A stretch of DNA of 64,000 nt, taken from NCBI RefSeq assembly GCF_020687165.1, contig NZ_JAJEQC010000005.1; one strand, written 5' to 3'. A program made the translations under genes and the position numbers. The DNA is from Hominenteromicrobium mulieris. GTDB lineage: Bacteria; Bacillota; Clostridia; Oscillospirales; Acutalibacteraceae. Below, one piece after another: positions 15,166 to 23,410 of this stretch (position 1 is its first letter; every line of letters begins with the position of its first letter). The notes below the pieces were generated by a model that saw only the letters and a program-made list of their open reading frames with translations, made no database searches and was not told the origin of the DNA.

Positions 15166-16275
15166 ATGGCAAGTGTAACACTTAAAAATGTCTATAAAAT
15201 CTATTCCGGCGGCGTTACCGCTGTTACAGATTTCTGCTTGGACATCGAAGACAAGGAGTTCATCATTCTCGTTGGTCCTTCCGGCTGCGGTAAGTCCACC
15301 ACGCTTAGAATGATCGCAGGCCTCGAAGAGATCAGCAAGGGTGAGCTTTACATCGGCGACCAGCTCGCAAACGATGTTGCTCCTAAGGACAGAGATATCG
15401 CAATGGTGTTCCAGAACTACGCTCTGTACCCGCACATGACCGTTTATGACAACATGGCATTCGGTCTGAAGCTCAGAAAGACCCCGAAGGATGAGATTAA
15501 GCGCCGCGTTGAAGAGGCTGCTCGTATCCTCGACATCTCCCACCTGCTCGACAGAAAGCCGAAGGCTCTTTCCGGTGGTCAGAGACAGCGTGTTGCTCTC
15601 GGCCGTGCTATCGTCCGTGACCCGAAGGTCTTCCTGCTCGACGAGCCGCTCTCCAACTTGGACGCTAAGCTCCGTGCGCAGATGAGAACCGAAATCGCTA
15701 AGCTTCATAAGAGACTCGGCACCACCTTTATTTACGTTACACATGACCAGACCGAGGCTATGACCATGGGTGATAGAATCGTTGTTATGAAGGACGGCTT
15801 CATCCAGCAGGTCGATACCCCGCAGAACCTGTATGATCTGCCGGTCAACGAATTCGTTGCAGGCTTCATGGGCTCCCCGCAGATGAACTTTATCGATGCT
15901 ACCCTCGTTAAGGAAGGCGCAGATTACTACGTCACCTTCGGCGCAGCTAAGATTAAGGTTCCGGCAAACAAGGCTAACGCTGAAATCGCTAACTATGTTG
16001 GCAAAGAGATCGTCTTCGGCATCCGTCCGGAAGACGTACACGATGAGCCGGAGTTCATCGAGAAGCACCCGGAGGCCAGAGCTACGGCTGACGTTGAAGT
16101 TACCGAGCTGATGGGCGCAGAGACCTATCTGTACCTCAACTGCGAAGGCAATGCTCTTACCGCCCGTGTTGAGCCGACTTCCACCGCTAAGACCGGTGAC
16201 AAGACCACGATCGCTCTCGACATGAACAAGATGCACCTCTTCGACAAAGAAACCGAGAAGACCATCCTCAACTAA
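15166..16275 (+). CDS. msmX: MsmX/UgpC-type sugar ABC transporter ATPase
   Basis: A 369-residue ATPase of the multisugar/glycerol-phosphate importer group. Walker A is GPSGCGKST (37-45), the signature LSGGQRQR, Walker B VFLLDEPLSNLD, and the switch YVTHDQTEA. The C-terminal TOBE/OB region (about 240-369) contains the FGIRPEDV motif. The gene stands alone with no permease or binding protein, as with B. subtilis MsmX, which energises several sugar importers. AGGAGG precedes the ATG. Codon use differs from neighbours (many GCT, GTT and AGA), as expected for a highly expressed gene. Confidence 0.93.
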   Translation: MASVTLKNVYKIYSGGVTAVTDFCLDIEDKEFIILVGPSGCGKSTTLRMIAGLEEISKGELYIGDQLANDVAPKDRDIAMVFQNYALYPHMTVYDNMAFGLKLRKTPKDEIKRRVEEAARILDISHLLDRKPKALSGGQRQRVALGRAIVRDPKVFLLDEPLSNLDAKLRAQMRTEIAKLHKRLGTTFIYVTHDQTEAMTMGDRIVVMKDGFIQQVDTPQNLYDLPVNEFVAGFMGSPQMNFIDATLVKEGADYYVTFGAAKIKVPANKANAEIANYVGKEIVFGIRPEDVHDEPEFIEKHPEARATADVEVTELMGAETYLYLNCEGNALTARVEPTSTAKTGDKTTIALDMNKMHLFDKETEKTILN

Positions 16276-16298
16276 TCGGTTTTATAAACAGCATACAG

Positions 16299-16328
16299 AC
16301 GGCGTTCCCAATCGGGAGCGCCGTTTTT
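16299..16328 (+). terminator. Terminator after msmX
   Basis: ACGGCGTTCCC (16299-16309) pairs with GGGAGCGCCGT (16314-16324), followed by T. Confidence 0.88.
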
Positions 16329-16439
16329 GCGTATCACACGTGCCGGTATTCTTCCTCACAAGCTTTCGGCACAGGTCGCGCAGCTTCACACCGAATCTGT
16401 CTGCGCTGCGTCTGGCATTTCACTATCTTTAAAAAGCAT

Positions 16440-16467
16440 TTGCATCGTGCGAAAACTGTGGTATACT
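16440..16467 (+). promoter_or_regulatory. Promoter of the flavodiiron protein gene
   Basis: TTGCAT (16440-16445) and TATACT (16462-16467) are 16 bases apart, giving a leader of about 30 bases. Confidence 0.6.
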
Positions 16468-16505
16468 GAAATCAGAACATTCAGAACATAAGGGAGTGCT
16501 TTTAC

Positions 16506-17660
16506 ATGTTTGTAACAGAAGATATTCGCTATATCGGCGTAAACGACCATGACGTAGACCTTTTTGAGGGACAGTACACCGTAGAAAACGGCATGTCCTA
16601 TAATTCCTATGTCATCCTCGATGAAAAAGTTGCCGTCATGGATACGGTAGACGCCCACTTCGGCGTGGAATGGCTGCAAAACCTCGAAACGGAGCTTAAC
16701 GGCCGTCGCCCGGATTACCTCGTTGTGCAGCACATGGAGCCGGACCATTCCGCCAATATCGCCGTCTTTATGGAGACATACCCGGAGGCGCAGATCGTCT
16801 CCTCTGCCAAGGCGTTCGTCATGATGCAGCAGTTCTTCGGCACGGATTTCCCGGAGCGCAAGGTTGTCGTCGGCGAGGGCAGTACGCTCAAGCTCGGTCG
16901 TCATACTTTGACGTTTGTCACCGCGCCCATGGTGCACTGGCCGGAGGTTATCGTCACATACGACAGTACAGATAAAGTCCTCTTTTCCGCAGACGGCTTC
17001 GGCAAGTTCGATGCGCTTGACGTGGAGGAAGATTGGGCCGACGAAGCCCGCCGTTACTACATCGGCATCGTCGGTAAGTACGGCGCACAGGTGCAGGCGC
17101 TCCTTAAAAAAGCCGCCGCGCTCGACATCGCCATCATTTGCCCGCTGCACGGTCCGGTTTTAAACGAAAATCTCGGCTATTATCTCGATAAATACAACAC
17201 ATGGTCGTCCTACGCGGTCGAGGACGAGGGCGTTGTCATCGCCTACACCTCCGTCTACGGCCATACGAAAGAAGCTGTGGAGGAGCTTGCCGAAAAGCTG
17301 AATCAGCGCGGCTGCCCGAACGTCGTTGTCGCAGACCTCGCCCGCTGCGATATGGCGGAGGCCGTTGCCGATGCGTTCCGTTACAGCAAGCTCGTGCTCG
17401 CCACAACGACCTATAATGCGACGATTTTCCCGCATATGCAGAACTTTATCGACCATCTCACCGCTCGCAATTATCAGGGCCGCACTGTCGGCATGATTGA
17501 AAACGGCGCGTGGGCGCCTATGGCGGCAAAGGTCATGAAAAAGATGCTGGAAACGAGCAAGAACCTCACCTACACGGATACCACCGTCACCGTAAAGTGC
17601 GCCTTGAACGATGCCTCCCGCGCCCAGATTGACGCCCTCGCAGATGAGTTGTGCAAGTAA
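16506..17660 (+). CDS. FprA-family A-type flavodiiron protein
   Basis: A cytosolic enzyme that reduces O2 to water (or NO to N2O) and protects anaerobes. The N-terminal metallo-beta-lactamase domain (1-240) carries the diiron ligands His76-x-Glu78-x-Asp80-His81, His144, Asp163 and His215 (CPLHGP). The C-terminal flavodoxin domain (about 243-384) starts with VVIAYTSVYGHTKEA, an FMN-phosphate loop. There is no rubredoxin or flavin-reductase extension, so an external electron donor is needed. AGGGAG precedes the ATG; it is a single-gene unit between promoter and terminator. Confidence 0.95.
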   Translation: MFVTEDIRYIGVNDHDVDLFEGQYTVENGMSYNSYVILDEKVAVMDTVDAHFGVEWLQNLETELNGRRPDYLVVQHMEPDHSANIAVFMETYPEAQIVSSAKAFVMMQQFFGTDFPERKVVVGEGSTLKLGRHTLTFVTAPMVHWPEVIVTYDSTDKVLFSADGFGKFDALDVEEDWADEARRYYIGIVGKYGAQVQALLKKAAALDIAIICPLHGPVLNENLGYYLDKYNTWSSYAVEDEGVVIAYTSVYGHTKEAVEELAEKLNQRGCPNVVVADLARCDMAEAVADAFRYSKLVLATTTYNATIFPHMQNFIDHLTARNYQGRTVGMIENGAWAPMAAKVMKKMLETSKNLTYTDTTVTVKCALNDASRAQIDALADELCK

Positions 17661-17684
17661 ACTGAAATTGAAGCTTTAAGCAAC

Positions 17685-17716
17685 ATCCCGGTCGTAAAAT
17701 TTCGGCCGGGATTTTT
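17685..17716 (+). terminator. Terminator after the flavodiiron gene
   Basis: ATCCCGG (17685-17691) pairs with CCGGGAT (17706-17712), followed by TTTT. Confidence 0.85.
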
Positions 17717-17752
17717 GTGCAAAAAGATGTCCTGTGATGGCCTCTCATGTCC

Positions 17753-17781
17753 TTGCTTTTTGCGAAAAAATGTGTTATACT
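17753..17781 (+). promoter_or_regulatory. Promoter of the esterase-like gene
   Basis: TTGCTT (17753-17758) and TATACT (17776-17781) are 17 bases apart. The leader of about 100 bases holds two small stems, GTGTGCG/CGTACAC and AAAAC/GTTTT, within about 17814-17846. Confidence 0.6.
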
Positions 17782-17887
17782 GGCTAAAAGAAACAATAGT
17801 TCGATTAAAACGGTGTGCGTGAGCGTACACAAAACCGCGTTTTGCGTGCAGTGAACGAACAGGCCTCCGTTTTTTAAGGGGGATACT

Positions 17888-18583
17888 ATGCCCAAAAATC
17901 CGATTGTATTCACGCTCGATGGCCGTCGCTGCACCTGCCTTTTGCCGGAGGGAAAGCCCAAGAGGCTCTATGTACTGTGCGGGTGGGAGATGGAAAAGCT
18001 GATGATGCTACTCGCCGAAGATGCGCCGGAGATATTATTTTTTTCTACGGAAATCGACGGCGGCCGGGATTTCACCCCGTGGGAAGCGGAGCCCATTTGG
18101 CCCGGTGAGCCGTTTTCGGGCGGCGGGGAAGACTACTTAAAATTCCTGACAGACACGGCGCTGCCGTATTTAGAGGAGCGTTTCGGCGCGCCGGCGGAAC
18201 CCGAAAACTGTGCGCTGCTGGGGTATTCGCTCGGCGGATTATTTGCGCTTTGGGCGCTGACGAAAACGGAAAAATTCGGTGCAGGTGCAAGCCTTTCCGG
18301 CTCTTTGTGGTACCCGCAGTTTTTGAAATATTTGGAGAACTGTCCGCCTAAAAAGGACACCGCAATATACTTATCCCTCGGCGACCGCGAACCGCTCGGC
18401 GGCCCGCCCGTCATGCGGACAGTGGGCGACTGCACGGAAATGGCGAAGGAGATTTTAAGCAATCACGGCTGCAAGGTATTCTTCGAGTGGAATCAAGGCG
18501 GGCACGGCAAAGGCGTCACCAAACGCTGGCAGCGCGCCGTGCGCAGACTTTTGACCATGATGGCAAAAACGGTGGAAAAGTAA
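17888..18583 (+). CDS. Alpha/beta-hydrolase, esterase D/Fes-IroE-like
   Basis: A 231-residue serine hydrolase without a signal peptide. The nucleophile elbow is LLGYSLGGLFALW (Ser near 114) and the likely catalytic His is in NQGGHGKGV (near 206). The Asp is probably in LSLGDREPLGG. The layout matches the putative esterase family that includes siderophore esterases Fes/IroE and YbbA-type proteins, but no siderophore genes lie nearby, so the substrate is unknown. AAGGGGG precedes the ATG. It is the last gene before the change in base use near 18.6 kb. Confidence 0.85.
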   Translation: MPKNPIVFTLDGRRCTCLLPEGKPKRLYVLCGWEMEKLMMLLAEDAPEILFFSTEIDGGRDFTPWEAEPIWPGEPFSGGGEDYLKFLTDTALPYLEERFGAPAEPENCALLGYSLGGLFALWALTKTEKFGAGASLSGSLWYPQFLKYLENCPPKKDTAIYLSLGDREPLGGPPVMRTVGDCTEMAKEILSNHGCKVFFEWNQGGHGKGVTKRWQRAVRRLLTMMAKTVEK

Positions 18584-18763
18584 GATAAAATGCGGTTTTA
18601 ATCGTTAATGATGGTGGAAAACGGAGAGGGGCGAAGCGTAATGCAAGAGCAGATCGAGCGGGAAGGCTGTTTTTGCGGAAGGCGGATTGAATGTAATTTG
18701 CGCAGGTTTGCGTGATAAAAAGTCAGGGCTTATGCAGGTTTTGCAGACGGAAGGAGACGCGAA

Positions 18764-20092
18764 ATGGAACAGCAGAGCTTATTTGGAAACCGGGCGGGGC
18801 AGGACATGCCGCTTGCGACGCGGATGCGGCCGCGGACGCTGGAGGAATTTGCGGGGCAGCGCCATTTGCTCGGCAAGGGCAAGGTGCTGCGGCAGCTGAT
18901 TGAAGAAGACCGCGTGTCTTCCATGATTTTCTGGGGGCCGCCGGGCGTGGGTAAAACGACGCTGGCGCAGATCATTGCGGCGCGGACGAAGGCGAATTTC
19001 ATCAATTTCAGCGCCGTGACGAGCGGCATCAAGGAAATTCGCGGCGTGATGAGCGAGGCGGAGCAGAACCATCGTATGGGTGAGCGCACGCTGCTGTTTA
19101 TCGACGAAATCCACCGCTTTAATAAGGCGCAGCAGGACGCGTTTTTGCCGTTTGTGGAAAAGGGCAGCATCGTGCTCATCGGTGCGACGACAGAGAACCC
19201 CTCGTTTGAGGTGAACGCCGCACTTTTGTCGCGCTGCAAGGTGTTCGTTTTGCAGGCACTTTCCGAGGATGAGCTTGTGGAGCTGATGAAGCGCGCAATC
19301 AAAGACCCGCGCGGCTTCGGTAACCAGACGGTGGAGATCACCGATGAGATGTTGAAAATGCTTGCAGCGTTTGCAAACGGTGACGCGCGAACGGCGCTGG
19401 GAACGCTGGAGATGGTCGTTTTGAACGGGCACCGCGAGGGCGACAAGACGACCGTGACGATGGAGACGCTGGAGCAGTGCATCAGCCGCAAGTCGCTTTT
19501 GTACGACAAAACCGGCGAGGAGCACTACAACATCATCTCGGCGCTGCACAAATCGATGCGCAACAGCGACCCGGACGCGGCGGTCTACTGGCTTTCGCGT
19601 ATGCTGGAGGCGGGCGAAGACCCGCTGTATGTGGCGCGGCGGCTCATTCGGTTCGCGAGCGAGGACGTGGGCATGGCGGACAGCCGCGCACTGGAGATCG
19701 CCGTGGCGGCGTATCAGGCGAGCCATTTTATCGGTATGCCGGAGTGCTCGGTGAATTTGACGCACGCCGTGGTGTATTTGTCGATGGCGCCGAAATCAAA
19801 CGCGCTGTATGTGGCGTATGAGAGTGCGAAAAGGGACGCACAGAAAATGCTCTCCGAGCCGGTGCCGCTCGTCATCCGCAACGCGCCAACAAAGCTTATG
19901 AAGGAGCTGCATTACGGCGAGGGGTACGAATATGCGCACGATACGGCGGAAAAGCTGACCGCGATGCAGTGCTTGCCGGATTCGCTTGCCGGGAAGAAGT
20001 ATTACAGACCGACGGAACAGGGCAGCGAAGCAAGGGTGAAGGAGCGACTGCGGCAGATTGAAGCGTGGAAGGCGGAGCGGAGGAAGAAGTGA
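18764..20092 (+). CDS. rarA: Replication-associated recombination protein RarA (MgsA)
   Basis: An AAA+ ATPase acting at stalled replication forks, 442 residues. It has the family N-terminus (LATRMRPRTLEEFAGQ.HLLG), Walker A GPPGVGKT (58-65), Walker B LLFIDEIHR (Asp114-Glu115), sensor ATTENPSFEVNAALLSR and, in the C-terminal tetramerisation region, EEHYNIISALHKSMRNSDPDAAVYWLSRMLEAGEDPLYVARRL, all characteristic of RarA. The ribosome site GGAGA is modest. In contrast to genes to the left, third positions favour G (CTG, GTG, GCG, ACG). Confidence 0.95.
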   Translation: MEQQSLFGNRAGQDMPLATRMRPRTLEEFAGQRHLLGKGKVLRQLIEEDRVSSMIFWGPPGVGKTTLAQIIAARTKANFINFSAVTSGIKEIRGVMSEAEQNHRMGERTLLFIDEIHRFNKAQQDAFLPFVEKGSIVLIGATTENPSFEVNAALLSRCKVFVLQALSEDELVELMKRAIKDPRGFGNQTVEITDEMLKMLAAFANGDARTALGTLEMVVLNGHREGDKTTVTMETLEQCISRKSLLYDKTGEEHYNIISALHKSMRNSDPDAAVYWLSRMLEAGEDPLYVARRLIRFASEDVGMADSRALEIAVAAYQASHFIGMPECSVNLTHAVVYLSMAPKSNALYVAYESAKRDAQKMLSEPVPLVIRNAPTKLMKELHYGEGYEYAHDTAEKLTAMQCLPDSLAGKKYYRPTEQGSEARVKERLRQIEAWKAERRKK

Positions 20093-20157
20093 GGTTGCGT
20101 TGAGTAAAACTTTTGACAACGATTGACGAGAGAGCGTGAAAATTCGGGGGGCATTTT

Positions 20158-20592
20158 ATGTTGGCGGTTAAGTTTTACGAAGATGTGAAAGACGAGCTGC
20201 TGCGTTTTGCGGTTGTTATTGCGAAGCATGACGGAAAATGGGTGTTTTGTAAGCACAAGGAGCGCGAGACGCTGGAGTTTCCGGGCGGGCACAGAGAGAC
20301 GGGGGAGTTGATCTTGGAGACGGCGAAGCGCGAGCTTATGGAAGAAACGGGTGCGGTGAAATTTGAGATTCGTCCGATCTACATGTACTCCGTGACGGGC
20401 AAAACGCGCGTGAACGAGACGGGTGAAGAATCGTTCGGCGGGCTGTTTTATGCGGAAATCGCATCGTTCGGGGAGATACACAGCGAGATGGAGAAAATTG
20501 TATTATGCGACGCTCTGCCGGAAAACTGGACGTACCCGGAAATTCAGCCGGCACTTTTGAAAGAGGCGGAGAGACGGGGGTTCGGCGTATAA
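20158..20592 (+). CDS. Nudix hydrolase
   Basis: A 144-residue hydrolase of nucleoside diphosphate-linked compounds. The Nudix box is complete: Gly-His-Arg-Glu-Thr-Gly-Glu, then seven residues, then REL-MEE-TGA (residues about 44-66). Preceding strands (LLRFAVVIAKHDGKWVFCKHKERETLEFPGG) match the fold. The substrate is not predictable; homologues have been annotated 8-oxo-dGTPase without proof. GGGGGG lies just ahead of the ATG at 20158. It is followed by a terminator shared with the convergent coaX gene. Confidence 0.9.
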   Translation: MLAVKFYEDVKDELLRFAVVIAKHDGKWVFCKHKERETLEFPGGHRETGELILETAKRELMEETGAVKFEIRPIYMYSVTGKTRVNETGEESFGGLFYAEIASFGEIHSEMEKIVLCDALPENWTYPEIQPALLKEAERRGFGV

Positions 20593-20604
20593 ACGGACAT
20601 AAAG

Positions 20605-20639
20605 AAAGCACGCAGAGCATGAAAATCTGCGTGCTTTTT
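20605..20639 (+). terminator. Terminator between the Nudix gene and coaX
   Basis: AAAGCACGCAGA (20605-20616) pairs with TCTGCGTGCTTT (20626-20637), followed by TT. The opposite strand has a broken T-run, so it may also act on coaX. Confidence 0.85.
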
Positions 20640-20675
20640 GTGTGTATTGTATTGACTTGAAGCGCCGGGGCGTCT

Positions 20676-21449
20676 TCAGTTTTTCGGTTTGTTTTTTTCA
20701 AAGAGGATGGAGAGCCCTTTGAGGAGCAGGTCGTCATCTAAGATGATCTTGTTGCGGCAAAGGGGCGCGATGACGGAGGAGAGTCCGCCGGTTGCGACGA
20801 CCGTGCAGGAGGTGTTTAATTCCGCGTTGATGCGGTCGATGAGGCCGTCCAGTGCGCCGGCGTTGCCGTAGAGCAGGCCGCTTTTGAGGCAATCTACGGA
20901 ATTTGTGCCGATGGTGTGCTTCGGCAGCTCGAACGCGACCTTCGGCAGCTGCGCGGTGCGGCTTGCGAGGGCATCGTGCGAGACGGCCACACCCGGCAGA
21001 ATCATGCCGCCGCGGTATCCGCCCTCCGCATCCAGAACGGAGACGGTGGTGGCGGTACCCATATCGATGATGATCTGCGGGAGGGGATAGTGATGGATGC
21101 CCGCGACGGCGTCCACGACGAGGTCGCTGCCGAGCTGGGCGGGATTATCGATGTGGATGCGCAGGCCGGTTTTGATGCCGGGGCCGACGACGAGCGGCGT
21201 GAGGTGCAGGTATTTGTGCACCGCGTCGCGCATGGTGAGCGTGACGGCCGGGACGACGGATGAGAGAATCGCGCCGTCAACCGCGGTGATGTCTGCGCGG
21301 TTCATATCAAACGCCATTTTGAGCATGGCGGCATATTCGAGCACCGTTGCGGTGGGGTTTGTGGAAACGCGTTCGCGGAAAATGACCTGTCCATCGGCAC
21401 AGCAGCCGATGACAATGTTGGTGTTGCCGATATCGATGGCTAAGATCAT
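20676..21449 (-). CDS. coaX: Type III pantothenate kinase
   Basis: Phosphorylates pantothenate, the first step of CoA synthesis, 257 residues. The motifs of the CoaX ASKHA fold are clear: MILAIDIGNTNIVIG (ATP/Mg, Asp6), TPLVVGPGIKTGL, NPAQLGSDLVVDAVAG (substrate loop), IIDMGTATTVSVLD (catalytic Asp), GGMILPGV and VVATGGLSSVIA. Type III kinases are not feedback-inhibited by CoA. It starts 14 bases after the S-component gene on the same strand, linking uptake and phosphorylation of the vitamin. Confidence 0.95.
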   Translation of the reverse strand: MILAIDIGNTNIVIGCCADGQVIFRERVSTNPTATVLEYAAMLKMAFDMNRADITAVDGAILSSVVPAVTLTMRDAVHKYLHLTPLVVGPGIKTGLRIHIDNPAQLGSDLVVDAVAGIHHYPLPQIIIDMGTATTVSVLDAEGGYRGGMILPGVAVSHDALASRTAQLPKVAFELPKHTIGTNSVDCLKSGLLYGNAGALDGLIDRINAELNTSCTVVATGGLSSVIAPLCRNKIILDDDLLLKGLSILFEKNKPKN

Positions 21450-21463
21450 GGTAGGACCTCCTT

Positions 21464-22084
21464 TTAATCTGCTTTTTTAGCGGGTGTTTGAATAAACCCG
21501 GCTTTTAAGAGAACGCTGCCGACGGCGCCGGTGATGACGGTGGACGAGAGCATCTCGAACACGGCGTTGACGCCGACGAACGCGCAGACGAACAGCAGAA
21601 TGTTTTGGCCGTTGATCAAGCCCTGCATGTACTCGGTTTGCCCGAAAAGCAGGATGAGTGCGGACATGAAGAAAAGCGTATTTAAGAACGCAGCGGCGAA
21701 GCCCGTGACGAAGCACGCGGCGACGCGGTTCAGCTTACTGACGCTGCGGAAGATGTAGCCGAGCAAAAAGCCGTCCAGCATACGCGGGACAAAGCACAGC
21801 AAAATGGAGAAAAACGGGTTGATGCTAAAAAGCGTGGACCCGAGCATACTCACACCGCCGACGCCGATCGCCTGCAGAAAGCTTGTGAGGCCGAAGACGG
21901 ATCCTGCGATGAGACCACCTACAGGTCCGAGGGCCAGTGCGGACACGGCAACCGGGATAACGTTGAACGTGATGGCGAGCGGCCCGATGTTCAGATAGCC
22001 GAGCGGCGTAAAGGACATCAGCAGCAAAAGCGCCGTCATCAGGCCGAGCAGAGTGAGCTGCTTTGCGTTAAATTTCTTGTTCAT
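21464..22084 (-). CDS. ECF transporter S component, probable pantothenate (PanT-like)
   Basis: A 206-residue membrane protein with about six segments and the N-terminal basic start typical of energy-coupling-factor S components (MNKKFNAKQLTLLGLMTALLLLMSFTPLGYLNIGPLAITFNVIPVAVSALALGP). It binds a vitamin and uses a shared EcfA/A'/T module encoded elsewhere. Pantothenate is inferred from its operon with coaX, a known PanT context. AAAGGA lies nine bases before the ATG at 22084; longer readings upstream lack a ribosome site. Confidence 0.85.
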   Translation of the reverse strand: MNKKFNAKQLTLLGLMTALLLLMSFTPLGYLNIGPLAITFNVIPVAVSALALGPVGGLIAGSVFGLTSFLQAIGVGGVSMLGSTLFSINPFFSILLCFVPRMLDGFLLGYIFRSVSKLNRVAACFVTGFAAAFLNTLFFMSALILLFGQTEYMQGLINGQNILLFVCAFVGVNAVFEMLSSTVITGAVGSVLLKAGFIQTPAKKAD

Positions 22085-22142
22085 ATTCAATTTTCCTTTC
22101 TTGTTATTATTCTCCGTAGGAGATACAATACAATACGAAAAA

Positions 22143-22171
22143 AGTATAGCACAGATTTTGAAAAATCGCAA
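22143..22171 (-). promoter_or_regulatory. Promoter of the S-component/coaX operon
   Basis: Reverse-strand TTGCGA (22171-22166) and TATACT (22148-22143) are 17 bases apart. Confidence 0.65.
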
Positions 22172-22180
22172 TGTTTTCTA

Positions 22181-22265
22181 TTGACTTTGACGCGGCGTAA
22201 AGTGATAAACTGGGCTTAGCCCGAGAGGAGGACGAAAGATGAAAAGTGAGCTGTTCAGTATTTAG
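22181..22265 (+). other. Orphan promoter, ribosome site and 8-codon reading frame
   Basis: TTGACT (22181-22186) with GATAAA (22204-22209) at 17 bases is followed by a strong GAGGAGG-type site and an ATG at 22239. The frame ends after eight codons (MKSELFSI, stop 22263-22265), exactly where the convergent 4Fe-4S gene ends. It looks like the start of a lost gene or a minimal leader peptide. Confidence 0.4.
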
Positions 22266-23086
22266 TGCAGCGCTTTTTTGGGACAGACCTTGGTGCATGC
22301 ATAGCACAGGATGCACTCCGTGGCGTTTTTGCGCTTTCGGCTTTCTTTGTTGACCTCGACGTTCATCGGGCAGACCTTCAGGCATTTGCCGCATTGGACA
22401 CATTTGCTTTCATCGCAATGTACGCGCAGGAGTGAAAAATAGCTCATCGGCTTTAAGAAGACGGTGATCGGGCAAAGATATTTGCAGAACGCGCGGTTAT
22501 CCTTAAAAATAAACGCGAGCGCGATGCCGCCGGCATAGTAAAGAATGTTGCCGATGAGGAACAGCCAGAACATGATGCGCTCGAGGTTCGAGAACTTCAT
22601 CAGGAACAGGGCGGAGACGAGCGCGAACGAGAGCGCGAACATCACATAGCGCAGCGTGCCCAGCTTTTCTTTGCGGGGCTTTTGCGGCACTTTGAACGGG
22701 AGCAAGTCTAAGACCATGGCTGTCCAGCAGGCATAACCGCACCAGCCGCGGCCGAAAAGCAGCGGGCCGAAAATTTTTGCGACGGCGTAGTGAATCGTCG
22801 CCGCCTCGAACACGCCGGAAAACAGATAGTACCAAAAGCCCTCAATCTGCATGTTCTCCTGCGACATCAGTCCCAGATACACGAGCATGTAAAGACCGAC
22901 TGCAAGCTGCACAAACTGCCGCGCATAGCGTTTTCCCGCGGTGAAAAGCGCTAAGCCGACCGAAAGGCAAGAACCTATGTAGCTGAAATTGAATAAATAA
23001 AACAGGTTGCTTTTTGTGAGCCACAGCGTAACCGCTACGCCTTCAAAAAGCAGAAACATCAAAGCCGATGCCCGATACTTTTTCAA
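22262..23086 (-). CDS. Membrane-bound 4Fe-4S binding protein (NapH/YccM-like)
   Basis: A 274-residue membrane protein with about five membrane segments, the paired Cys motifs FGRGWCGYACW and FCKYLCP of the NapH/CcoG/RdxA group, and a C-terminal ferredoxin domain with two clusters (CVQCGKCLKVCP and CILCYACTKVCP). It probably carries electrons across or at the membrane to an unknown partner. The start is a TTG at 23086, chosen because AGGAGG lies six bases upstream; the next in-frame ATG (residue 10) would cut the first membrane helix. Confidence 0.88.
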   Translation of the reverse strand: MKKYRASALMFLLFEGVAVTLWLTKSNLFYLFNFSYIGSCLSVGLALFTAGKRYARQFVQLAVGLYMLVYLGLMSQENMQIEGFWYYLFSGVFEAATIHYAVAKIFGPLLFGRGWCGYACWTAMVLDLLPFKVPQKPRKEKLGTLRYVMFALSFALVSALFLMKFSNLERIMFWLFLIGNILYYAGGIALAFIFKDNRAFCKYLCPITVFLKPMSYFSLLRVHCDESKCVQCGKCLKVCPMNVEVNKESRKRKNATECILCYACTKVCPKKALH

Positions 23087-23150
23087 GATGAGCCTCCTTG
23101 TAACTGTGCTTTGTACATGTTGTGCGTTTGAAATTTAATTTTACGCTTTC

Positions 23151-23178
23151 ATTCTACCATATCCCGTATAAAACACAA
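23151..23178 (-). promoter_or_regulatory. Promoter of the 4Fe-4S protein gene
   Basis: Reverse-strand TTGTGT (23178-23173) and TAGAAT (23156-23151) are 16 bases apart. The rest of the 23087-23410 intergenic stretch holds the divergent greA promoter and no other recognisable feature. Confidence 0.4.
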
Positions 23179-23317
23179 GGGAAATCTATCGCATAACGGA
23201 AAAGGCATTTTATGAAAGAAGCGGGGCTTTGTGCGGGGTAGGGCGGGAATGGGGGAAATGAGCAAAGATGGGGCGGAAAAACGGCTTATTCTGTACACTT
23301 TTCCGTCGTAAAAAACA

Positions 23318-23346
23318 TTGACATTTGGTACCAAAATCGCTATAAT
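23318..23346 (+). promoter_or_regulatory. Consensus promoter of greA with palindromic spacer
   Basis: A perfect TTGACA (23318-23323) and TATAAT (23341-23346) are 17 bases apart. The first twelve spacer bases, TTTGGTACCAAA (23324-23335), are a perfect palindrome and could be an operator. Confidence 0.85.
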
Positions 23347-23410
23347 AAAGAACATTAGTGTACGCATTTACCCGTTTTTCGGAATTACAAATAAAGGTGG
23401 TTTATTTACT

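Noticed and set aside
15055..16236. A 393-codon minus-strand frame
   Set aside because: It is the antisense shadow of the msmX gene, which shows every ABC ATPase motif.
18584..18763. Replication origin at the composition switch
   Set aside because: No DnaA-box cluster, dnaA/dnaN genes or AT-rich unwinding region is present; inversion is an equally good explanation.
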